Below, piece by piece: positions 45,600-55,515 of a stretch of DNA of 64,000 nucleotides. Origin of the DNA: Ryuthela nishihirai (Eukaryota > Arthropoda > Arachnida > Araneae > Heptathelidae); the NCBI GenBank assembly GCA_038380435.1, contig JAWZYU010000007.1:85760334-85824333 (forward strand), written 5' to 3'. Below the pieces are notes generated by a model. It worked only from the letters and a program-made list of their open reading frames with translations. It was not told the DNA's origin and searched no databases. The stretch's first letter is position 1, and the number at the start of each line of letters is the position of its first letter. Position numbers and translations under genes: made by a program.

Positions 45600-46040
45600 A
45601 TACTGTAATTAGCATATCAAGACATTAAACTCTGGACCTTGTCATTAAACTCTAGACCTTGGGTCAATTGGTGGTGACCCAATTGGTGGTGACCAATTGG
45701 TGGTCAATTGGTGGTATACAATTGACCCAAAACCAAGTACTCAATGAGGTTTCCAACATCAAACTTTTAACCAAAAGACGATAACACCAGGAATCGAACC
45801 TAGGGCCCCAAGTATCAGCCATTAAACATAGAACCCTAAGACCAGACATTGAATCCATCATTTGCAACAATATGCAGTGAAGCTAGTCTTCCCAAAGCTA
45901 GGCGTTAAAGCCAGTGAGTGTATCCCCAAACCAAGCATTAAGCCTATTGTCTACCAGCCACCAAAATCAAGGTCTCGAACAGCCGGGCATGCAATCTAGT
46001 TCACCAACACCAGTCACTAAACCTAAGACAAATGATCCCA
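45600..46040. repeat. Compound minisatellite
   Basis: Begins with two copies of CATTAAACTCTRGACCTTG, then four to five copies of CAATTGGTGGTGACC-like units (45665-45718), then decayed units around CCAAGCATTAAACCTAGGACC. Confidence 0.65.
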
Positions 46041-46535
46041 TAACTTCTATGTTAATCATTTAACATTGCTAATTTCGAATCAATAAGAATGAAGTCAATG
46101 AGTGCCCCAAAATTTATTACTTCTGTAACAAAAGAAAACTCAGAATCTATTCCTCTTATCTAGTGAAAGGATTACAACTATAGACAGCAAGTCGTGTAAT
46201 TAAATTGTTGTTCACGGCGACCCAGTTTTATATTTAACCCTTTGCGTTTCAAATAGGTTGGGCAATTACATTCTCACCAGTACTAGAGCTTTCTTGAAGA
46301 TAATTATCTGTTTCTTTCGGTCTCTATGATAATTTTAACTAACATACCTCCTCCTTTTACCGGACATTTCCTCCATTTTGAAACCTGTGTTCTGGTTCGG
46401 TATCTTTTTCTGCTTACAGCTGAAATATCTTCCTTTTTTATTTCGAAAGAATAAACTGAAATTTTCTCTTACCGTTTAAAAATACTTAATGTTTGACAAT
46501 TTGGTGCATTTAGCACGCGCAACACACTATGCGAA
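46041..46535. other. Intergenic sequence with a possible piggyBac-type end
   Basis: TTAACCCTTTGCGTTTC at 46236 resembles the TTAA-CCCTTT terminus of the MITE family, but no partner end was found. Confidence 0.3.
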
Positions 46536-46790
46536 GGTCATTTGAGTTGTTTCACCATTGAACGGCACTTGTTTTTTGCACACAGTGGACGAAATAGCCA
46601 AACCACAAAGTCCCCAAGGGCTCAGAGAAGGTTGGGGAAGGGCACCCATTGGAGAGCTGTTAAGGGACAGATAGAAGACTCCTTTCAAGACCATCCATAT
46701 GGCTCTATTAGTCACGGGAACATGGCTTTACTTCTCATCTCATGGACATCGGTCTTTCCCCTTTCTGACCTAGGAGAGGAGTTATCGGTG
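46536..46790 (-). mobile_element. Family A SINE, 3' part
   Basis: AGTTGTTTCACCATTGAACGG, GGCTCAGAGAAGGTTGGGGA and ACATCGGTCTTTCCCC. The head is missing; a family B SINE follows 30 bp on. Confidence 0.8.
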
Positions 46791-46820
46791 TTGTTTTTGG
46801 TGGTGGAGTGGGGAGGAGTC

Positions 46821-47016
46821 GTCCCATGGCCGCGTGGTTAGCACGCTGGGCTACTGATATAAGAGACCTGGGTTCGAGCCCCGGGTAACGCATGGATGTT
46901 TTCTGCTGAGATCCCATCATCCTCTCAGACCTTTTACTGTGGCGTATAAACTGGCAGGCTCCTGTCAGACCTCTGTGGCAAGCAGCTGCTTGAGGGGGTA
47001 TTTATTTTATTATTTA
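46821..47016 (+). mobile_element. Family B SINE, full length
   Basis: Reads head to tail: TCCCATGGCCGCGTGGTTAG (A box), GGGTTCGAGCCCCGGGTAA (B box), TTTCTGCTGAGATCCC, CAGGCTCCTGTCAGACC, then AAGCAGCTGCTTGAGGGGG and a TATTTATTTTATTATT tail. The best reference copy in the window. Confidence 0.92.
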
Positions 47017-47470
47017 GTGGGAAGGGGGAAACAACAGATTACGACCTGGCGTGCTGACAAACTAAGTCAACCTCGCCCCATGAGGAGAAAGAAGATAATA
47101 AAATTGCTCGAGTTGGTCAGGTGCTTCGCAGGATTACGCTGTGCACGGACTAATATTTTATACCAAAAAAACTGATATTCCAGTTTTTGTTGTTTTTCTG
47201 AGTAAAGCAAAAACGTCCAAAATTAAAATAAACACATATTAAAAACAGTTGATTTCAGAACCCGATTTCGGTAAAAGGGGATGAATTTAAAAATCTGAAA
47301 TTTTTAACGACTAACACATCCTTTGATCTACTTTAGATACAGTAAGTGTTGTTCACGTGTTTTAGCTAATTTCAGAGTTCTAACATTTTGAAGTTGAGAG
47401 AAGGAGCGCATTTTCACACTCTCAGCTTCAGCAAAAGAAAAATATCTGAAAACTTGTTATCCCTAACCTT

Positions 47471-47857
47471 GGTGGGGCGGGGGTGGCTCAATCGGTAGTG
47501 CGAAGGCTCGCAATCTGCAGTAATCAGGTTCGAGTCCAAGCTGGGTCAACGTTGAAACTTATCTCGCCAAAAATGCACGCCCTGCCCACGGTCAGTACGG
47601 GACACCGATGGCTTGGAAATGTCGCCGTTCGTCGGATGGGGCGTTAAGCCGTGGCCTAGTTCGCGGGAGAGTCATACCCTGTGCACGTTAAAGAACACGC
47701 TGGATGGCCTTATGGGAGGCTACCATCTGTCTCCCAACAGATGTTTCAGTGGGTCTCCTCCCCCAACCTTCTCTGAGCCTTCGGGGTCAATGTGACCTGG
47801 CAATTTAGCCCATTGTGTGCAAAAAAGTACTGCTCAGAGGTAAAACAGCCCAACAAC
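47471..47857 (+). mobile_element. Family A SINE, full length
   Basis: Head GGTGGCTCAATCGGTAGTGC with B box AGGTTCGAGTCC, full body and tail GTAAAACAGCCCAACAA. Flanks CCCTAACCTT (47461) and CCCTTAACCTT (47857) are near-identical, a probable target duplication. Confidence 0.9.
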
Positions 47858-47861
47858 CCTT

Positions 47862-49469
47862 AACCTTCCAATGATCCATTTTAACTAGAGTAAATAACAT
47901 TTAGGTGGTTTCATCTGTTTCAGAGTACGTAATTTAATATTTATGAAATTAGTTACAAGAATACATATCAACGTTCGTTTTCAAAGAGAAAGAAGTTTTC
48001 AAGTTTCCGTCTTTTGCACTCATAAATAATTAAAATTAGAACTAGTGGATGATTCTGAAAATGCAAATATTACTTTATTAGTACCTATCCAACACAAAAA
48101 GATTTTTACTTTTATATCTTAAAACAAAATATTGAGTTTTGCCACCACCCCCTTCACAAATAACTAGTTTCAGTTAAAATTAAAAAACACTAAAATGTAT
48201 AGTCTACACTCTAATATGGGTGACTATAAAAAACTCCCGTGGTGAGTAGGATAATTCATCTCCGTATTTTCAAGAAGCTCAAGAGACAAGCATCTGGATT
48301 TCCATTGCAGTATAATATTTCACCCTCTATTTTACAGACCTTTAATAAATTCCTTGAAAATGCACGAAATATACATGTTTAAAAAGTTTTTTTCCTTCCA
48401 TTTCCCTACAAGCATTTTCAATGGGGGCATGGCCCTTTGCCATCCCCCCCCCCCGATCCGGCCCTGCTTCAGAATAACGTTATTTCTGATTGAGGATATT
48501 TTTAACTTGCCCTTTCCATTTTAAGTAACGTTTCATAGCACTTGCTCTTACCTTTCTCTTCCCATTGCCTTTGCAATTACTTTTGTACCATTCTTTTTAT
48601 AACGATCCTCAATTTTCAAGAGAATCAGCATTGCATGTAAGTGTTACGACAATATTATTATAGATAATGTTAAAAAAAGCTAATTTCTTGTCATCAGAAG
48701 ACAAAAAATTAACTAATTCGCAGAAATAAGGGTACATTTCAGCGTGACGTAACGCCATCACCTCCGATCCTTACCCTCCTCCATGTAATGCAATGTAACG
48801 GAATCTCAATCCCCCTTTCACATATATACAGCCCCTTCAAAGTTTTGTTACCATTTATTGACAACCCCCAGAGCATTGCCATGATTCAATTCACACAAAA
48901 TATCACATTTACCCACAAAAAATGATTCGCTTTCTTTATGTGGATAATAGGATTTCAATAACCATTATTATTTCTGATTTTGTTAATCCAGAAATACCAT
49001 GGATAACCAGATACACCAGAAAAAGCCACCAAAAAATCTCGTCTATTCTGTCTCCGTGTCAGTCCTCTCGCCAGCCCGTTCGGATGCAACTGTTTTTTAT
49101 TATCCAGATTTAGATTTCAATCAAATCCATCAAAATTTCGCCTTTTCGAATTCGTTTAGTATTTAGAGATTTATGAAAGCTGAACATTTAACAACCTGAC
49201 ATCTGTTCTGGAAAAGACATTGAAAAATGGCCAAAACTGAAATAGTCATTACACAAACTACTAAAAATAAGTTTATGCATTTGAATAATGCATAGCAAAA
49301 TAAATTCAAAAGCTATTGCTTTCCTTTCAACCTTTTTGAATTAACTTTTCAGATCAATTACCAAAACTGACGTTGTTGTTTCATATTCCATCCTTCATCT
49401 CTCTTAAAATACCAAACGAATATTGAAAAAAAATCGAAGTTTAGAGCTGCATTCATACCCTTTTCATTT
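47862..49469. other. AT-rich intergenic sequence
   Basis: Contains the MITE end fragment at 48290-48470; otherwise nothing recognised. Confidence 0.5.
48290..48470. mobile_element. hAT-like MITE end fragment
   Basis: Right end GATCCGGCCCTG at 48459-48470, preceded by a C-run and ATGGGGGCATGGCCC. Upstream, CTTTAATAAATTCCTTGAAAATG resembles sequence following the 26.3 kb element. The left end was not found. Confidence 0.4.
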
Positions 49470-49880
49470 AAAACTTTTATTGAAATAAAACGCTTTTCGG
49501 ATAAAATTCTTATCAATAGATACTTTTTTGAAATAACACACTTTTTGGATGAAATTCTTACCAACAGACTCTTTATTGAAATAAAACGCATCTTTGGATG
49601 AAATTCTTATTGGCAGCTACTTTATTAGATGCTTCACAAACCATCTAATAAAATAGCTGCTTTATCTAATAAAGTAACTAATCGAAATTCTAATCGATTG
49701 CTACTTTAATATTTTAAGACGCACTTTGGTGGAAATTCGTTGTAGCAACTAATTTATTTTATGCTTTACAAGTTGTTGAGGCTGAAATTCTAATCAACAG
49801 CCACTTTATTGTGTTAAGACTCACTTTGATAGAATTCGTGTGAATTACTACTTTATTGGATACTTTATAAGACGCCTTTT
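49470..49880. repeat. 49-bp minisatellite
   Basis: Unit with GGATGAAATTCTTA, ACAGACTCTTTATTG and AAATAAAACGC; exact GGATGAAATTCTTA at 49547 and 49596 gives a 49-base period. A perfect 10-bp hairpin (TTATTAGATG/CATCTAATAA, 49622-49651) lies in one unit. Confidence 0.75.
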
Positions 49881-50576
49881 TGGTATCAAAGATTAAAAAT
49901 GGAATAAAACTGAATTGCTTCTGTTATGTTCGATGTCTTTTTTGACTCACTGCAATTAGTATCAACGCCTAAGCTGATTCCTCATATTTATTTTCCCTAA
50001 TATTGTGACCTTTAACTTTAAATTTGTAACCATTTTTGTTTTATAAATCTCCTTAAATTAGTAAATTAACACAAAAGGAAATAAAATAACTTTGATTGTA
50101 GTTTCATGTATAGGGAATTATTTCATTCATTACTGCATATACTGCATTTCAAATATCAGAAATATTTGAAATGCTAAGTTGTTCATAAGTTATCTGCTTC
50201 AAACCTCTAAGGATTACGGTGTTCCTCTATTGTTAAGACCTCAAGAACCCAAAATCTGTTATTTCACAACTCATTAGAAAATATCGGTTTTATCCATAAA
50301 AAATTGCAAATGAAGATAACGAGACAAAAGAAAAAAGTTAATTTAAAGTTGTAACAAATGTTGGATAGGCCTACTGCTTTTATTGAAGTATGCATTAATA
50401 CTTTTTGGCGATACTGATATACAGTATTAGTGGATTTTCACACTAACACTCGAGGCATGTTTCATTTATTTTGTTTTCACCTTCGAAAACTAATTGTGTT
50501 CAATCGGAAATATGAAACAATATCATTATTACATTAACAAAATATCTCTAAATAATACGTACACACAAAAAATAAA
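49881..50576. other. AT-rich sequence downstream of the large exon, probable intron
   Basis: Follows the donor at 50582 on the minus strand. No coding exon recognised. Confidence 0.5.
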
Positions 50577-50583
50577 ACTTACC
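50577..50583 (-). other. Splice donor at the end of the large exon
   Basis: On the minus strand the last exon base (50583) is followed by GTAAGT (50582-50577), the metazoan consensus donor. The frame beyond it continues only 17 codons to a stop with unrelated hydrophobic residues, which supports the junction. The matching acceptor was not identified; the next kilobase downstream (to about 49.5 kb) shows no obvious coding exon. Confidence 0.7.
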
Positions 50584-53500
50584 CGCAAGCTGGCTTGGTG
50601 TAATGCTTGATTCACATCGTTATCCGCATTCCACGCATCCGAATCTTTGGCCTCACTAAATGCACCAGAAAACTCTCCCACGTGCAGAGAAGGTTCCGAG
50701 AGAGTGGCACTGACCGTGGAAGGAACCCGCAAAGAAACAGACTCGGATCTGTCATTCACAAGAGGAATATTGGCACTTGTTTTCCTCTTGGGTGAGTTGT
50801 CGTCACTTGTCTGCAGCATGTGGGTTTCGTCGAGGGAGTGGCTGGTGGACCGCATGAGAGGCCGTGACTTGGAGGTCGAGTTCCCTGACGTACTGGTAGG
50901 TTTCAAGTCACCCAACTCCTGAAGAAACTGGAGGTCCACGGTATAAGAGGGTCTCTGTTTTCCCACCGATTTCCTCATTTCTTCTTCTAGCATTTCTCCA
51001 TAAGGGCCTCGGAGTCTTTTCTTGAAATATCGTTTCTGCTGTGTCGGAGATGAGGATTGAGCTGCAGAGGCACTCATTGTCCGAGGTCTTGATCCTTCGT
51101 GCCCCAAATATTTTTGAATACTTTCGGGAATTACTGTGGGGGCACTGAGAGGTTGATCTTCGGTAAAAGAGAAAGAATTTTTCTCTTTGCCGTTATGACA
51201 GTCTTGTATTTCAACTTCAGATGAAGATTTGTTTTGGGGTTCGTTTAATTTCAGAAACAATCTTTCTTTTCCTGCGATATGTTTTTCTAGTTCTTGGGCG
51301 TCTAATTCATCCAGTCTACAGTCGATGGTTTGTTCCGTTTTGGAAGGATCTCCAAGTTCGGGTTCACTCTTGCACGAGGCCAACAATTCAGGGATCTCGA
51401 CGCTATTTTTATCCGTACCTGGATCACTGTAATGTTTCTTTTTCAATAATTTATCGTTACGATCATCGACGTTCAAAGTCAACATCCCTTGACATCCAAG
51501 ACTCTCCACAACATCTCTGTAAGTTTCTTCTCCAGTTGTCTCGCTTGGGCAGAAATGACTGTCAGCCAAAGACAGATCACTCTGCTGTCGAACAGAATCT
51601 GAATTGGAGGACAATTTTAATGACTTTAAGCCATTGCTGTCCATTGAGGAGAATTCCAACTCGTCTTCCGAAGCCGAACCTTTTCTCTGTGGTGGAAAAG
51701 TTAGAGATCGACCATTTCCAGATTTTGTATAATCCGGAGGAGTGACATTAAAACCCACTGATCCTCCTTGGCCTTTTCTTCTTTTTCTCTTATCATTATT
51801 TGATGATGCACCATCTTGTCCTTCCTCGCTTTGGTCGCTTTTGAACTTCGGCAGTGCTGGAAGAGCAAGAAGCTTTTTTCCCTCTTTCGATTTATTTGAT
51901 GTTGATGAAAATCCTTCTCTTGACCACTGTGTATGTGGCAAAGGGTTGTCCTCGACCATTCCTTCATCTGTTGTCGCATCCGTGGCGGAATCAACTGTAA
52001 AGTCCAGGTAACCTCTACTTTGCTTTGAATATTCTGAACGCGTTGCTAGCCCCAGAGGAGACAGAGTTGGTGAAATGGCGTAAGGATCGTTGTTTGTAGA
52101 GTGAGAAGATCTAGTTCTTGGAAGTGTGGCATAGCCTTTGTTGATCACGAAACTCCGAGGTTTTGGTAGAACGGCTAACTTCGTTGGTTTTAATATCATT
52201 TCTCCTTTAGGTTTTTCGAGTTTCGAAAATTTCGCTTCGTTTGTCATTTCAAAATGATTTTTGTTATTCCAGTTGAACGATGAAGAAGACTCTGGTTCTG
52301 GAAGGGGCAGAGGTTCCTTCCAAAAGGAGAATTCAGGTGCAGGAGGAGCCGTTGATGGAGGAGAAGGTTTCAGTTTCCTGTGTGGTGACGGAGGTGCGGA
52401 GGATGGCTTCAACTTCTCTGTCAACTCTCTCAGCTTGTTGTTTACCGGTCTCGAACATGAGAATTTATTCACAGGTACAAGCTCTAAAGAAAATTTTTTC
52501 GATATCTTAGAAGCCTCTGATCTTGGTGATCTAGGTGGAGATACAAATGGAACTAATTCTAAACCAACAGGGGACTTGTCAAAAGCAGATGGCGACCTCG
52601 GGGGTGGAGGAATGGCATCAAGAAAAGAAGGTTTCTTCACTGGACACTTTTCCAGAGTGATTTTCGGCTGGGCTGAAAAACTTCTCTGAAATGCATTGCG
52701 GCCGCGAGTTTCTTCTTCAGTAGCAAATTCCTGAGGACGACGGCGATATTTGGCCAGATCCAAACCCGCTAGAATCGAACGTATCTTCTCCAGTTCTCCT
52801 CTGTCGATGGCTTCGTTGTTTTTGGAATCGGTCCTCGTCCAAAACCCGAATTCGTCATCTGACACTTTCCGGCTTAGACCTCTTCTACCAAGAGTCAGGT
52901 AAGCTGGAATCGTCGACTTTGGTTTCGTTTTCGTGCGAAAAGTCAAGGGTGATGCAGGCAAAGACGGAGATTTAGTCACTGGTGATCCTAGTGATGCATT
53001 GACGCGTGTTAATCTCGTGACCTGTAAGTCAGGTACTAATGCCAGCATGCTGTGCTTGCTGTCAAAACTTTTACTTTGGAGATTAAAATCCTGTGAACTG
53101 TTTCCATTTGCAGTGGGCAGAGGAAGAGGATGATTTCGGGATTGGGATCCCAATCTTTGAAAACTGCCACTTTCCATATCCCACGCTCTAGGTTTCATTC
53201 CAGGATTCAAAGTACCTCCATGGACAACAGATAAGTCGTCTTGGGTTGACATTGGATCTGCTGCGTTGATTTCGCCACGGACAACCTTCAGAGCTCCATC
53301 CGTTATTTTTTCACGCGATTGATCATTGGGTGTGATTAATATTAATCTCTCCTCCTCTGTTCGTTGATTCAGAAAAGCATCACTGATCTGAGAAGCACAT
53401 GTGTCAAAAAATCCATCTTGATTTATACTTTTATGCTCGTCCACAGAAATTCCAAGATTCTGACCACAGACACTTTGCTGTACACAGATGTCTGTTTTGA

Positions 53501-54515
53501 CCCGAGGCTCACAACTCTCTAGATCGTCGCAGATTTGTTTCAAAGACACGATAATATCATCCAAGGACTGATGCGCTGCATAAGGGACTGTGCATCCACG
53601 TGGTATGAATTCATAGTCACTCACTTGACTGCCAAAGGTCTTTACGTTTTGTTGGCCAACAGACGCAGTAACTTGTTCTTGAGATTCGGTAGCTCCTGGC
53701 GGCACCGCAGCTGGGTCAGAAATGAGGTCAGTGCTTAAATAAGATTCAATTTGCAACAAGCAACTGTTCCTGTAGTTCTCTCTCCTCTTAATGGATCCAC
53801 AATCGCATCGTGTAACGTTTCGCGCTCTCTCTTGTTCATGTTGCTCTTTTACATCATCACCACGGATCTCGTCCTGGATACCGGAATGACCGACGAACGC
53901 ATGAAACACTGATACCTGTCGCGAAGCGTAGCTCAAGCAAGGCGACACCTCCCATCCACGATCCGCTACACGACTGCTCCCTGACTCTGCGACTTCCGTT
54001 CTCGAAGCGGAGGGGGTTATTTTTAGGTCTTCCTCCTCCTCTTGCTGCTGCTCCCCTCCTCTGTCGTAGCTCACAAGGAGGGTGTCAGTAGGCACACTGC
54101 CAGAGGGGTGTTGCCGCAGCTCGTCCCGACCCTTTACTGAGTCCTCCTCAGTACAGGAGTTCATCCCTGAAAGGGGGATGATGCTCTTGCTGATGCTGCT
54201 ATCCATGACGTCATCGCTACAGCTGCCATTGTTGTTGGTCGGTGTCATCTGGCATGAAGACGCTGTCAATGATGCTTCGACCTTTTGCAGGTCTTTCTGG
54301 TTTTCCTGGATTCGATTAGAAGAACAGACATCTCCAGAAGGACCATTTTTTGCCTTGTTTTTGCTGCTGCAACTTCCCTGATGCTGACTCTTTCGATTTC
54401 TAAGTAACTCAGGATCTAAGGGATTACTTAGATTTTGAAGTTCTGCTGATTTTGCATCGAAAGCTTGTGCCCTGGCCCGTACAGAAACGTACGGCTTAAT
54501 GGGCAAAGAGGCCAT
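50583..54515 (-). CDS. Large coding exon of an unrecognised Ser/Pro-rich intracellular protein (partial gene)
   Basis: Uninterrupted frame of 1311 codons on the minus strand, far longer than chance in AT-rich DNA. The frame opens upstream with a non-ATG codon; I start at the first ATG (54513-54515, context ACAAATGG), which has an in-frame TAA 27 bases upstream. It ends in phase 0 at a consensus donor (CGG|GTAAGT; intron from 50582 downward), so 3' exons lie outside this frame. The protein lacks a signal peptide and membrane segments. It is rich in Ser, Pro, Lys and Glu, with an acidic EEEED run near residues 140-160, proline clusters (IPPPPRSPS, SAPPSPHRK) that resemble SH3 ligands, and many RSxS/SP sites. 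Two denser blocks look like conserved motifs: an FGFW...LAGLDLAKYRRRP block in the middle and RYFKKRLRGPYGEMLEEEM at about residues 1160-1180. I do not recognise the family. A Rho-GEF or scaffold-type N-terminal region is only a guess. Confidence 0.85.
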
Positions 54516-54575
54516 TTGTCCCAAAGTATCATTAGATTAATGATATCGCCTACTGATGATGCTACTGTTTCCAGT

Positions 54576-54590
54576 TCTAAATAAAAATTA
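54576..54590 (-). other. Candidate splice acceptor upstream of the start codon
   Basis: On the minus strand a T-rich run ends in ATTTAG (AG at 54579-54578), about 60 bases before the chosen ATG. This is a plausible acceptor and would make the coding exon 54577-50583 with a short 5' UTR. It rests on sequence pattern only; no donor partner is proven. Confidence 0.3.
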
Positions 54591-54644
54591 CGAAATCACT
54601 GAAATATCTTTCTTTGTTAGTAAAAACTATCTGTGGCAGTTGAT

Positions 54645-55515
54645 TATATGAAAATGGCTGAGTCACTTGAAGATAAATTCATCTACTTATAATGACACCG
54701 ATGTTTTCACTCCTACAATTACTATAAGCATGGCATTATCTCTTGAGAAGGAGCTCAGGTGAAATATTCTGCAGGTGAAACATTAGAAGATCATTAGATA
54801 AGTTTAGTTCCTATTCATGCAAGTGAAAATGACAGAATCATTAAAATATGAGCCGAGATACGTTTCATGAAGTGGAAATAGCAGTATTACTTGAGGATGC
54901 GCTCAGTTCAAATTGATGCAAATGAAAATGACTTGATATGCTCAGTAGCAATTGATTTTAAATGACAATTACAGGAACATTCAAAGGTAAAAGAAGCAAG
55001 TGAAACTGACAGGATCACTCGAAAACGATCTCAGTTACAATCTGTGAAAGAGCAACTGACAGTACCACCCTACAAGAGATCAGTTACAATCTATGTAGAC
55101 AAAAAATTATGGAATCACGATTAAATGATCTGGAGTTGCTATAAGTGAAACTGATACGAAGATATGTTGTTACATTTTCTGCAAGTGAAAATGAGAGAAT
55201 CAGTCGAAGCTAATATTAATTAACTAGTTATGGCTGAGATTAACAAGATGGCTAGAAATTGAACTTAGTTCAGTAGCTGTAAGCGAAAATGTAGACTCGC
55301 TCTAAAACGAATTTGGTTACAATTCCTTTAATGAAAACGAATAGTATTATGGAAAGATGAATTCAGTTACAACTTCTATAAGCGATATCGACAAGACCAA
55401 TGGTAAATGAGCTGTTCCAATTGCTGTAAGTCAAAACGGCGAGTCCAATAGAAGAATTATTGTGATTCCTCTAAGTGAAAATGTAAAATCAGTGGACAAT
55501 CAATTCACTGAAAAT
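54645..55515. repeat. Degenerate minisatellite upstream of the large exon
   Basis: A loose unit of roughly 45-50 bases recurs, built from AGTGAAAATGAC, GAATCA, a GA-rich spacer and CAGTTACAATT. Copies are diverged and no long frame survives. If the upstream acceptor is used, the array lies in the first intron; otherwise it is 5' flank. Some units contain AGTGAAAATGA-like blocks that resemble sites bound by GAAA-recognising factors, but that is only resemblance. Confidence 0.6.

Noticed and set aside
51221..51745. 174-codon plus-strand frame within the large exon
   Set aside because: Antisense shadow of the minus-strand exon, without independent support.
50525..54524. Start of the large protein at the upstream TTG, and the 17-residue hydrophobic end
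   Set aside because: Eukaryotic initiation at the ATG (54515) is far more likely, and the hydrophobic end lies beyond a consensus splice donor.
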